A DNA stretch of 64,000 nt from the NCBI RefSeq assembly GCF_900607235.1, contig NZ_LR027849.1, positions 1,203,231 to 1,267,230 of the forward strand. The letters are read 5' to 3'. Below, in pieces: positions 37,301-45,490 of the stretch; the stretch's first letter is position 1; every line of letters starts with the position of its first letter. Both the position numbers and the translations under genes were made by a program. Source of the DNA: Olivibacter jilunii. Lineage in GTDB: Bacteria > Bacteroidota > Bacteroidia > Sphingobacteriales > Sphingobacteriaceae. The notes beneath the pieces are model-generated. The model was not told where the DNA came from, searched no databases, and saw nothing but the letters and a program-made list of their open reading frames with translations.

Positions 37301-37531
37301 GGTCATGCCCGGCGTACCGTTAATTTGACTCTCAATTGGTGTCGTTACAGTTTGCTCTACCGTGGCCGCATCAGCCCCTGTATAAGTACCTGTAACGGTA
37401 ACGGTAGGAGGCGCCACATCCGGATACTGGCTAATAGGAAGCGTAGTAATCGCAATTGCTCCTATAAGAACTATTAATACAGAGATGACAATTGCGGTTA
37501 CCGGCCTTTTTATAAATACTTCAGATATCAT
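34355..37531 (-). CDS. Multidrug efflux RND permease (AcrB/MexB type)
   Basis: 1058 residues, the normal HAE1-RND length. It begins MISEVFIKRPVTAIVISVLIV, with the porter domain signatures PPTVTVTGTYTGADA and TSMAFILGIIPLMLSSGAGAVSRQTIG near the C-terminus. The proton-relay aspartates of helix 4 are in GIVVDDAIVVVEAV. It exports hydrophobic or amphiphilic compounds from the periplasm or inner leaflet using the proton gradient, with the adaptor and TolC encoded just upstream. Last gene of the TetR-TolC-adaptor-permease unit. Confidence 0.95.
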   Translation of the reverse strand: MISEVFIKRPVTAIVISVLIVLIGAIAITTLPISQYPDVAPPTVTVTGTYTGADAATVEQTVTTPIESQINGTPGMTYLQSNSTSDGRSSITVTFDVGTDIDIATLDVQNRVGIAEPALPEAVRRLGIITRKANNDILMVAGLVSPKGTHDEKFLSNYIQIYVKDALLRVAGVGDVQAFGQPFSMRVWLDADKLSRLSLTPADVSAAIQEQNLRIPGGSVGAKPQSSSQAFEFNVILDGDLITPEQFENIIVKTNADGSLVYLRDVARIELGEFAYSTSSKVNGQVASMMMINQMPGGNAVETAEGIQQALETLKKSFPDDVDYVISYETISMVKASISSVIHTLVEALVLVTIVVFVFLQSWRATLIPVLAIPVSIVGTFIFFILLGFSVNTLTMLAFVLAIGIVVDDAIVVVEAVQHYIDNEHLSAKEATQKAMKDITAPVIAIALILAAVFVPVGFIPGMVGKLYQQFAITIAVSVLLSAFIALSLTPALCSLMLKPMKLDKDSKGLDRIFYLFNSWFHRVTQKYSRGVQWCIKKTPLVMILLICIFVGTYGLFTAKPSGFIPQEDAGVFFMGISLPEGASAARTNEYLDEITKYIQKEVPEVQNITAISGINILNRAFKSSAATCFVQLKPWEERHRSVTEITGQLMGKYMANTKGSLIAVAPPPIPGLGTTGGFTMEIEEQQAGDIKAFEGVVGKFLMAANQRPEIAMAYSLFNTKTPNYRVEVNREQAKKMGVPINSVYGTISAYFGSSYINDFVLYGRTFRVVTQADTNFRKHIEDINNLYVKNTKGTSVPLGTLVDYKVVENPSIINHFNIFRAIEVSGNAAPGYSSGDALNALKEVAAQTLPTGYTYSFAGLSLQELESGNKTVMIFALCIIFVFLLLAALYESWSVPFSILMSVPVGVFGAILALTFLPKLDNNIYAQIGLVTLIGLAAKNAILIVEFAKERVDMGMELIAATIDAVKLRLRPIVMTSMAFILGIIPLMLSSGAGAVSRQTIGWTVFGGMLAATLLAIFFVPVLFVLITRLAYGKKKLAELQANYNPDDHKDMLHSED

Positions 37532-37548
37532 GTTTCGCTTATTATAAA

Positions 37549-38721
37549 CTATTTCTTACTTGAACCTTGTCCCTGACCTTGCGGAGCTTGTGCTTCCATT
37601 TTGCTTTGATCTACTACTTTCGCTCCAGGTTGAAGATTTTGTGTTCCTTCCACAACGATTTGCTGACCCGCCTGCAGCCCCTCATTGATCACTACCTTGT
37701 CAGCGATTTTTTGTCCCAATTTCACAGGTTGTTGTATAACGGTACTGCTATCCGTTACTACATAAACTTTAAACTCGCCGAGTTGCTCAATCACAGCCTG
37801 ATACGGAATAATTGGCATCTTTGTAGTTGAATTTGCTGCTACCAACACATTAGCATTCATTCCTGCTCTCAAAACATTACTTGGATTGTCAAAAGTTGCC
37901 CTTACTGTAATAGTTCCTGTCGACGGATCAACAGCCCGATCAATAGCGGTCACTCTGCCCGGTTTTTCATAAGTGTTATTTCCTGATAACTGGAGCGTAA
38001 TAACCGAATCTTTCAGGGATGCAGCGCTATTGCTCTGTAAGTCCACAAACTGTTTGATATCCCTTTCATTAACAGCGAAATCTACAGCAATTGGGTTGGT
38101 GGACGAAATGGTGTTAATAAGTGTTGTACCTGCGGATACCAAGGCTCCAGTACGTACCTGAGAAATACCAATCGTTCCATTGAAAGGGGCCCGAATAACG
38201 GAACGCTCTAAATCTGTGCTTGCTGAAGTTAATGCTGCTCTAGCAGACATAACCTGTGCTTGTGCATTATTTAAATCGGTCATTGCATAATCCAATGTCT
38301 GCTTGGCAATCGCATCTTGTTCAGCCAATCGCTTATAACGCTCCACGTCTCTATTTACCTTATTTAAATTAGCTTCTGCAATCGCTAAGTTTGCTTTTGC
38401 TTGTTCCTGGGCCGCTTGATAACGTGTACGATCAATCTCATATAATTTTTGTCCCTTCGTTACAGTTGCACCATCCGGTACCAATATCGCTGTAATATAA
38501 CCATTCACTTCCGCTCGCAATTCGGTTTGGTTAAGTGCTACTACAGTTCCCGGGAAATTATTGATTCCTTTCACAATTTCCTCAGGAACGGAGGCTATAG
38601 CCACTGGAACAGGTCCACCGGCACCAGGTCGTTGTTGGCCTTGCTGATTCTTATTGCCACAGGAAGATAATACCAAACTTCCAGATAAAACGGCTAAAAA
38701 ATGTATTAAATTTCTATTCAT
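37549..38721 (-). CDS. Efflux RND periplasmic adaptor lipoprotein (AcrA type)
   Basis: 390 residues, lipobox LSSC (Cys21). In order: N-terminal lipoyl half (RAEVNGYITAILVPDGATVTKGQKLYEID), helical hairpin (ANLAIAEANLNKVNRDVERYKRLAE), second lipoyl half (VIRAPFNGTIGISQV), beta-barrel (RAGMNANVLV) and a Gln/Gly-rich tail (APQGQGQGSSKK). It joins the permease, encoded 17 bases downstream, to the TolC-type channel, encoded 17 bases upstream. Confidence 0.94.
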   Translation of the reverse strand: MNRNLIHFLAVLSGSLVLSSCGNKNQQGQQRPGAGGPVPVAIASVPEEIVKGINNFPGTVVALNQTELRAEVNGYITAILVPDGATVTKGQKLYEIDRTRYQAAQEQAKANLAIAEANLNKVNRDVERYKRLAEQDAIAKQTLDYAMTDLNNAQAQVMSARAALTSASTDLERSVIRAPFNGTIGISQVRTGALVSAGTTLINTISSTNPIAVDFAVNERDIKQFVDLQSNSAASLKDSVITLQLSGNNTYEKPGRVTAIDRAVDPSTGTITVRATFDNPSNVLRAGMNANVLVAANSTTKMPIIPYQAVIEQLGEFKVYVVTDSSTVIQQPVKLGQKIADKVVINEGLQAGQQIVVEGTQNLQPGAKVVDQSKMEAQAPQGQGQGSSKK

Positions 38722-38738
38722 GTTATTTCGATTTATTG

Positions 38739-40070
38739 CTATTTATAAGAGATATTACCAAGGGCCTGTTGTACATCTAATTTACCCGATAGAACGGCGT
38801 ATAAGGCATTTAAATAATTTATTTGTGTTGTACGTAGGTCTGTTTCAGCGGTCATTAAATCTAAGTAAGTTTTAATTCCCTCATCATATTGCAGTTTGAT
38901 GGTATTATAAACTTCCTTTGAAAGTTCCACGTTTTCCTTGGCTGTCTTCCAGTCATTTAAATTTGCCTTATAAGTAGCCAATGCTTGCTGATGCTGTGTA
39001 TTGATTTGATTTCTCAAATTAGTAATATCCCAATCGATACGCTTTTCCTGTAACTTTGATTTCCTGATTTCCTGTATACGTTTTGTCCCTTGAAAAATAG
39101 GAAAAGAAAGTGTTACACCAAGTACCGAACGCGGATAATCAACATCATAAAGGCTAGATAACCCGTTGTTGGTGCGCCAGTCCCAAGCATAATTGTAAAA
39201 AGCTGATAAATTAGGCAAAAAAGTCCATTTATTATATTGGGTATTGATTTGTTGCAAACGCTGCTGAGTTAGCAATTGTTGAAATTCAATGCGTCTTTCA
39301 AATTGCAGAAGTTGGGTGGTGTCAACCAACATTTCGTTTTCCATCGTCTTTCCATCGTACGATAAATCCAAAGGTTGGTTAACGTCAACGCCAATCATCT
39401 CTTTTAAATAGGCATATTTATACTTAAGCATTTCCACCGTACGCTTTCTTTCTGCTTCGGTATTGCTCAAAGTAATTTGTGCTCTCTTATAGTCCGTTTT
39501 ATCAACAAGCCCGGTCTCATAACGAGCATTCGCATCCGCTAACTGCTTTTTCGTTCTCGCTATATTCTCATCAATAATTTTTATCTGTTCTTCACTGGTC
39601 AATACATCATAAAAAGCCTTACTAACAGCCACTGTAATGTTAATCCGACTGTTTTCGGTATTTTGTGCATTCTGTAACTTCACATACCGAGCAGCTTTGG
39701 ATGCCTGTAACAACGATGGATCCAGAATCTTCTGATCTGCCTGAAGTACTACCGCGGAAGTATGTTTCTGGCCAAATTGAATTACCTGATCTCCGATTAC
39801 GTTTGTCGGAATTTTAACATTATAATTATAAGAAGCGTTAGCGCTTATTTGTGGAAACCAGCCGGATAATGCAGATGCTATATCTCTCTTGCCAATTTCT
39901 TCGTCGATCAAGGCCTGCTGAACGCTTGCCTGATTCTTCAAAGCAAAATCAATACACTCCTGCAAAGTGGCATTTTGCGAAATGCTATTATTAACTTGCG
40001 CGGTATCTTGTGCCTTGGCGCTAAAACCCGTAAGCAACAAAACCAATAAACTTAAATAGGTATACTTCAT
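38739..40070 (-). CDS. TolC family outer membrane efflux protein
   Basis: 443 residues with a signal peptide ending SAKAQ. Two similar halves of long helices (DFALKNQASVQQALIDEEIGKRDIASAL and AEANYETGLVDKTDYKRAQITLSNTEAERK-like) separated by beta segments give the TolC duplication pattern. It supplies the outer membrane exit channel for the drug pump. Second gene of the unit, after the TetR regulator. Confidence 0.93.
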   Translation of the reverse strand: MKYTYLSLLVLLLTGFSAKAQDTAQVNNSISQNATLQECIDFALKNQASVQQALIDEEIGKRDIASALSGWFPQISANASYNYNVKIPTNVIGDQVIQFGQKHTSAVVLQADQKILDPSLLQASKAARYVKLQNAQNTENSRINITVAVSKAFYDVLTSEEQIKIIDENIARTKKQLADANARYETGLVDKTDYKRAQITLSNTEAERKRTVEMLKYKYAYLKEMIGVDVNQPLDLSYDGKTMENEMLVDTTQLLQFERRIEFQQLLTQQRLQQINTQYNKWTFLPNLSAFYNYAWDWRTNNGLSSLYDVDYPRSVLGVTLSFPIFQGTKRIQEIRKSKLQEKRIDWDITNLRNQINTQHQQALATYKANLNDWKTAKENVELSKEVYNTIKLQYDEGIKTYLDLMTAETDLRTTQINYLNALYAVLSGKLDVQQALGNISYK

Positions 40071-40102
40071 ATGTTATTTATAAACTATCTATAGGTAATT
40101 AA

Positions 40103-40675
40103 CTATATTTTAAGACCGTCCCACATGATGGAAGCCATGGCCTTTAATTCACTCTCTGTAAAATTGTGGTAACCGTTATTCTGCTTCTTAGCGGCGATTA
40201 TTAATCCTCCCATAAATACCGAACTCACAATATGAATTCCATATTTTTTTAAGAAGCCGGCTTCCATTCCGCTCGTAAAAAAACTAGAGAAATTATCCTC
40301 ATAGAACTGACTTTCCGTCGACTGCACAATGCGTTGAAAAGGACTGGAATAAAATTGCTCCATAAACGACAGCACCTTTGGATATTTCACAAAATATTGA
40401 AACAAATTGATCCATATACTTTTAAATCGTTCACTGTAATTATCCATTGAGCGATCTTTTATCCTAAAAATTTCATGCGAGATGCTATCTCTTACATAAT
40501 CAAATAATTCCAGAATAATCGCATCCTTCGAGTCAAAGTAATGATAAATCGTACCTGCCGCAACTCCCGCTTTTTTTGACAACATACTCATCGGAACCCC
40601 GAGCAAGCCGTGCTCTTCAATCAATTCAAGCATGTTATCTAATATAACCTGCTTCTTCTCTGACGTATTTTCCAA
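40103..40675 (-). CDS. TetR family regulator of the drug-efflux operon
   Basis: 190 residues starting from TTG 40675 (ENTSEKKQVILDNMLELIEEHG). A longer frame begins at TTG 40702, but that codon lies inside the exact -7 box TACTTTTG (plus 40700-40707), so transcription must begin to its left and TTG 40675 is preferred. The helix-turn-helix is SMLSKKAGVAAGTIYHYFDSKDAI. It is the first gene of the operon, 32 bases before the TolC gene, and probably represses it until a ligand binds. Confidence 0.85.
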   Translation of the reverse strand: MENTSEKKQVILDNMLELIEEHGLLGVPMSMLSKKAGVAAGTIYHYFDSKDAIILELFDYVRDSISHEIFRIKDRSMDNYSERFKSIWINLFQYFVKYPKVLSFMEQFYSSPFQRIVQSTESQFYEDNFSSFFTSGMEAGFLKKYGIHIVSSVFMGGLIIAAKKQNNGYHNFTESELKAMASIMWDGLKI

Positions 40676-40699
40676 TTCAATCGAACGTTTATTCGGGAG

Positions 40700-40707
40700 C
40701 AAAAGTA
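40700..40707 (-). promoter_or_regulatory. -7 promoter box of the drug-efflux operon
   Basis: CAAAAGTA on the plus strand is TACTTTTG on the minus strand, an exact -7 match. It fixes the start of the TetR gene downstream of 40700. Confidence 0.6.
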
Positions 40708-40799
40708 CTAATTATTTGTTACCTCGATATTACACTAAAAATAAGTACCGAAATATGATATTGATTTTACAATTGGTAATAAGCCCTACAACAACGCAT

Positions 40800-41585
40800 T
40801 TAGCGGGCTTTATTGTCAAACTTAATTTTATTTATGGCTTCTTTTGTTTGTGTGTCTACAATTAGTTTGCCGCTTATTTCGGCTTGAGATAGCAACAATG
40901 AATCCCAATGTTTGGTTTCATTCCAAAGGTATTTTTTTATTTCGCAAAGCGCTATGAATGAATAATCAGCTAATTGCTTGCAAAAATTTTCCACTGTGCT
41001 ATCTAATGCTTCTATATCGTCTAATACGGATTGGTACAATCCTCGTTCAGCGGCCCAGTACGCGCTCTTAAAGCTTAATGGATTAAAAGCTAATTCGGTA
41101 AATGCACTTAGTCCGACCTTCCGCTGTACTGCAGGCGCTATAACAAAGGGGCCTATCCCGATCGATAGCTCACTCAGTTTTACAGAAGCATCTTTCGTAG
41201 CAAAACAATAATCGCATGCAGCGGCTAAACCAACTGCTCCTCCTATCGCTTTTCCTTGAATCCGACCAATAACCGGTTGTCGAGCTAAACGGATAGCATT
41301 AATTACCTTGGCAAAACCGGAAAAGAAAAGCTTTCCTTCTTCTTCGCTTTTAATGGTCAATAGCTCATCGAAATTGGCGCCGGCACAAAATGTCTTTTCT
41401 CCTTCGCTTTTTAACACGATGACATGAATGGACTCGTTTTTTCCGAACTTATCAATCGATTGGGCCAACTGGTTAAGAAGGGAAGAGGGGAGTGCGTTAT
41501 GATTAGGATGGTAAAAGCTTATGGTAGCGATCTTGCCATTTATAACGCTTGTAATCGTTCCCGACTCGCTTTTTAATTTGCTCAT
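40800..41585 (-). CDS. Enoyl-CoA hydratase/isomerase family protein
   Basis: 261 residues, crotonase fold. The oxyanion-hole segments are KTFCAGANFDEL and GKAIGGAVGLAAACD. One catalytic acid is present (VKLSELSIGIGPFVIAPAVQRKVG); the first acid of mammalian crotonase is replaced by Val, as in 3-methylglutaconyl-CoA hydratases (LiuC-like), which it resembles. A role in leucine or related acyl-CoA breakdown is therefore likely but not certain. A perfect 22-bp palindrome lies 40 bases upstream and probably controls it. Single gene. Confidence 0.85.
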   Translation of the reverse strand: MSKLKSESGTITSVINGKIATISFYHPNHNALPSSLLNQLAQSIDKFGKNESIHVIVLKSEGEKTFCAGANFDELLTIKSEEEGKLFFSGFAKVINAIRLARQPVIGRIQGKAIGGAVGLAAACDYCFATKDASVKLSELSIGIGPFVIAPAVQRKVGLSAFTELAFNPLSFKSAYWAAERGLYQSVLDDIEALDSTVENFCKQLADYSFIALCEIKKYLWNETKHWDSLLLSQAEISGKLIVDTQTKEAINKIKFDNKAR

Positions 41586-41625
41586 ATCTTTAGATTTACG
41601 ATGACATGGATTTTATTAATTTATT

Positions 41626-41647
41626 AACAGTAAACGCGTTTACTGTT
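41626..41647. promoter_or_regulatory. 22-bp perfect palindromic operator
   Basis: AACAGTAAACG / CGTTTACTGTT is self-complementary over 22 bases with no spacer. The centre lies about 50 bases upstream of the crotonase ATG, where a repressor of the LacI, GntR or TetR type would bind. No regulator gene is adjacent. Confidence 0.65.
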
Positions 41648-41774
41648 TCCAACAGCCGAATAACAAAGTAAAGAAATAGGTCGGTAGAAACCAAAAGTAG
41701 TTATGGGCTCCCATAGCAATTCCGTCCTTATTTCTTGGAAATCAGGTTATAATATCGACAGATGTCGGACACTA

Positions 41775-44465
41775 CTAGAAATTAAACGAATATTTGAAAA
41801 CTGCCATTCTCCCCCTTAAGTCGTAAAGACTGTACCAGATATTATTGGCATTTATATGATAGCTTTCATAACCCCTCACATTAGCCAGATTTGTCAGATT
41901 TAATTCAAGATCCGACTTCAGTTTAACAAGCTTTAAACGAAAATTGGCATCCATGAAAAAATAGGTTAGCCTATTATTTTGCTTGATGGATTGATAACGG
42001 CCTGCTATATTAACAAACAGATTTTTACCAATATAGAACACGAATTGCACGTGCTGATCATCGTATTGCATATATTGTTCGGGCAAAACAGACGTGATTC
42101 CATTCGTTATTACTTTGCTGCTCAACCACGTTCTTGTCGCCCGATAATTAAAAGAGACCCAGCTCCATAAACGAGCTTCAAAATTCGGACTTAAGGAAAA
42201 AGTTCGGTTATTATAGGGAAATAGCTCATTGTTTATTATTTGATTATAGCGTGTAGTGCTCCAAGAAGCCCGAATTTTCGCCGCAGACCCTAAAGCAAAG
42301 ATAAACTTACTAATTTCTATATGCGTATTCAGTGTACTTACATTGTTTTCAAGCGGCAGTAGTACGGTTTGGGATATATTTTGATTTACCACATTAGACG
42401 CAATCGTATTGGCTATTGATTTGTTCCAATTTAAGCCTGCATTCATAAAGAGCATCGCAATACTCCTTTGGAAATTATATTGCAATCCCACGTTGTGGCT
42501 ACTCCGCTCCTGCAGACCGGCATTATTGACCTGTATAGTTCGGTAATTGGTTAGAATCGCTCCACGGTAGATACCGCCTATGTTACCCATGTGATTCGAA
42601 TAAGTGTAATTGGTAGAAAGGTAATCTTCCTGGTTGACCATCCACTTTAATCGCAAAGCAGGGTTAAACAATAATTGATATTGATTACGCACAAGCATAA
42701 AGTAGGGGTCTTTGTATCCAATCCGTTGACCGGCAAGTGGAAGAGCGAGCGAAGTTTCCCATCTTCGTGCTTTATATTCGTAGTTAGCTTCCGCATAGAG
42801 CCTATGTCGGCTCCATTGCAAGTCATTGTCTTTACTCCCGGCAAAAGCGAGTGTTCGACCGTCATCCTGATTCAGCCGCAATACCGATTCCAAATGCTGT
42901 AACTCATTCAAAACACCTAGCCTATAATGCTGCTTGACTTTATTTTTTACTAAACCATAACTTAATGATAGACGGTTAAACCAGGTTGGTGTTTGTACAG
43001 ATTGAGTGGTCGACTGATAAGCAACACTATCGTTTAATATCGGCGCATTTACACCCGGTTGTAAGAACAACTGTTGGGGTAGATTGGAGTAATTGACGTA
43101 CCAAGTAAGCTGAATTACGTTTCTATTATGCAATTCAGGAATATATTCCAAACGATTCGAAAGATCTCGGACTTTGCTTGTTAAACGTAGGTTTAAGGCA
43201 GCACCATTATTGAACATATTCGCGTCGGCGCGATCGCCCGAATAAGAAAAACGTAGTTCATTCTTAAAATAATGGCTTTTTTTATTGGCTTCTGCACTTA
43301 AAGTAAAGTCGGCCAGAAAAGGATGTCGAAACAAAGCTTGTCGCTCACTGTAATGAATAGTATCTTCACCTAAATAAGTATCGCTCAAACCATTATAATT
43401 CAGTTGATTCCGATCCACCAATATATTAATAGTTGACTTAAGCTGTAATCCATTTCTAAGATTCAGCAGGTTATTGGCATTAACGGCCACTGACTCATTT
43501 AAATAGTAACGCGGCTTTGGTAAATTCGGAGTTCCGACTGTACCTGTGGATAATAGGGCATCCGGACGCTCATTTCCTATCGTGGATAATATAACAGATC
43601 GATTAAAAGCCGTAAAATCCAATGATAGATCCTCTCCGATATTATTTCCTTTCATCACATTAAGCATCTTATATTTCTTATTAAATAAGATGCCGTTTAT
43701 TTCACTATCGTATTGGGGCGGTAAACCAAGACCAAGCTTGGCCTGTCCCGTCATTTTGAGCTTAACGTCCTCTTTAATTACCAAATTCAGTGCTACCTGA
43801 TCACTCGATACTTTATTCTGGAGTATTTTAATGGGTTGATGATTCTGCATAACTTCAACATTCTTCACCATACCATGGGGGATCGTTTTTGATCCGATAA
43901 CGTAACGGTCGGCAAGAAGGTCATCTCCGTCGATGTACAGACTGGAAATACTTTTTCCGTTGTACTTGATTTCGCCGTTGTCCGCGACTTCTATACCAGG
44001 TAGGCGCTTTAAGACTTCTCCGATAGAGCGATCCTCGCCTTTCGCAAAATTGCTCACCTGATAGCTCAGGGTATCGCCTCGACGCCGAATCGAGGGTTTG
44101 CTTTTTACTTCTACCTGAGAAAGATCGATTGTTTGCTCTTCTAATATAATCTTATAAAAATCTTGCCCATTTAACGATAAACGAACCTGCTTATAACCAA
44201 GATGGCGTATTTCTAAGACCAAATGATTGTTGTTCGCGGTATCAGGCAAGGCAATCATGAAATTCCCTTGAGCATCACTTGTTTTAAAACTGACAACACG
44301 GTTATCCCTGTTTTTAATAACAACATTGGCGTAAGCGACATCCTTCCCATCTTTTGTTTGCAACCGGCCCTGAACCGCTTGTTTCTGGGCAGATAACAAA
44401 AAAGGAAAAATCAATAAAAGAAAGGTAGTTAAGCTTACTTCCCATGGATATATCTTCGAAACCAT
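41775..44465 (-). CDS. Outer membrane beta-barrel protein with CarboxypepD-like and plug-like domains
   Basis: 896 residues from ATG 44465; the longer frame begins with GTG at 44492. A signal peptide (LTTFLLLIFPFLLSAQ) is followed by a carboxypeptidase-regulatory-like beta-sandwich (AVQGRLQTKDGKDVAYANVVIKN), a plug-like domain (EVLKRLPGIEVADNGEIKYNGKSISSLYIDGDDLL) and a large barrel ending KYSFNF. This is the layout of TonB-receptor-like proteins (outer membrane b-barrel 3 type). No TonB box is evident. It is the last gene of the BlaI-M56-GLPGLI unit and starts 31 bases after the GLPGLI stop; substrate or signal is unknown. Confidence 0.87.
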   Translation of the reverse strand: MVSKIYPWEVSLTTFLLLIFPFLLSAQKQAVQGRLQTKDGKDVAYANVVIKNRDNRVVSFKTSDAQGNFMIALPDTANNNHLVLEIRHLGYKQVRLSLNGQDFYKIILEEQTIDLSQVEVKSKPSIRRRGDTLSYQVSNFAKGEDRSIGEVLKRLPGIEVADNGEIKYNGKSISSLYIDGDDLLADRYVIGSKTIPHGMVKNVEVMQNHQPIKILQNKVSSDQVALNLVIKEDVKLKMTGQAKLGLGLPPQYDSEINGILFNKKYKMLNVMKGNNIGEDLSLDFTAFNRSVILSTIGNERPDALLSTGTVGTPNLPKPRYYLNESVAVNANNLLNLRNGLQLKSTINILVDRNQLNYNGLSDTYLGEDTIHYSERQALFRHPFLADFTLSAEANKKSHYFKNELRFSYSGDRADANMFNNGAALNLRLTSKVRDLSNRLEYIPELHNRNVIQLTWYVNYSNLPQQLFLQPGVNAPILNDSVAYQSTTQSVQTPTWFNRLSLSYGLVKNKVKQHYRLGVLNELQHLESVLRLNQDDGRTLAFAGSKDNDLQWSRHRLYAEANYEYKARRWETSLALPLAGQRIGYKDPYFMLVRNQYQLLFNPALRLKWMVNQEDYLSTNYTYSNHMGNIGGIYRGAILTNYRTIQVNNAGLQERSSHNVGLQYNFQRSIAMLFMNAGLNWNKSIANTIASNVVNQNISQTVLLPLENNVSTLNTHIEISKFIFALGSAAKIRASWSTTRYNQIINNELFPYNNRTFSLSPNFEARLWSWVSFNYRATRTWLSSKVITNGITSVLPEQYMQYDDQHVQFVFYIGKNLFVNIAGRYQSIKQNNRLTYFFMDANFRLKLVKLKSDLELNLTNLANVRGYESYHINANNIWYSLYDLRGRMAVFKYSFNF

Positions 44466-44496
44466 GAAAAAGAACTGGACAGCCCGAGTCACTCAT

Positions 44497-45387
44497 TTAT
44501 TTTGTTAATTCGATCGGATTATTGTCAGTGTTAGAAACTCCTCCGGCATTTTTGTTCACATTGATGGATTTAATTTTACCGGGATCTATTGAACTAAATG
44601 CATCCTCTTTTTTAGGTAATCCGCTGATTACATTCGCTGCATTGGAGCGCCCTCCTTGTCCCTGCACATCCATAAACGTCTGCCTGTTTTCTTTAAATGC
44701 TTTTAACAAACGATCTAACGCCTCTTGATTTGTTTCAATATAATCGGTTGTTGTTCCTATCTGTAAATTTACATGGTCCAATTTCTCAAACCCAACAAAA
44801 TGGAATACCACTTCCTTTTTGCTATCAGCCACATCAAGAATTAATCCAGGTAAACCATGCAACTTCCAAGGACCAAAAGAAAAAGGCAATTCCGGCGAAA
44901 ACCAAGCGGTATAGGTTCTACCTTTAAATGATACGGTAGCTTTCTGACAATTATATCCTCCAATTGTTAGGGTATCGTCACTAATTTTCCAATCTAATTG
45001 GGGATAAGGTTCATCTAAAATATACTGGTTTTGCATCAGCCGATATATTCTTTTCAGTGTCTGTGTATTGGACACAAAATAGAACGACTCATTGGTAGAA
45101 CTCCCTTTGCTCACCAAGTTGATATTACCGTCAAAAGAGGGGTTGGCAACCTGCTCTTCCATTTGTCTGTTGATTTCCTCTTCTGCGTTTGACGTAAAGA
45201 AAGACCGGTTAATGCCGGCATAAAGTACCATCTCTTCTTCTTTCGGATGATCCCTATTAGCAGTATCGTTCACATGAATAAACTGATAACGTGCCCGTGC
45301 CAACACTGGTTCTGTTTCCTGTGCGTTCACTTTCACTATGAAGAAAAAACATACGACTCCTACATACCATAATTTGAGGTGCTTCAT
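44497..45387 (-). CDS. GLPGLI family protein
   Basis: 296 residues with a signal peptide ending VNAQ. The family hallmark is present as LHGLPGLILDVAD (the GLPGLI core with conserved Leu-His before it), preceded by PELPFSFGPWK and TAWFSPELP, which are also usual. GLPGLI proteins are Bacteroidota-specific, exported, and of unknown function. Here one lies between an M56 peptidase with a plug stub and an outer membrane barrel, suggesting a shared envelope process. There are 103 bases between it and the M56 gene. Confidence 0.9.
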   Translation of the reverse strand: MKHLKLWYVGVVCFFFIVKVNAQETEPVLARARYQFIHVNDTANRDHPKEEEMVLYAGINRSFFTSNAEEEINRQMEEQVANPSFDGNINLVSKGSSTNESFYFVSNTQTLKRIYRLMQNQYILDEPYPQLDWKISDDTLTIGGYNCQKATVSFKGRTYTAWFSPELPFSFGPWKLHGLPGLILDVADSKKEVVFHFVGFEKLDHVNLQIGTTTDYIETNQEALDRLLKAFKENRQTFMDVQGQGGRSNAANVISGLPKKEDAFSSIDPGKIKSINVNKNAGGVSNTDNNPIELTK

Positions 45388-45490
45388 AATTTCATATTTA
45401 TATTTTGCTAGTAACCTTAATTCAGGAAATCACCAAGGTCAACAGACGGCCTTTAACATATTTTCTTCGTGTAATCGCATCCAATATAGC

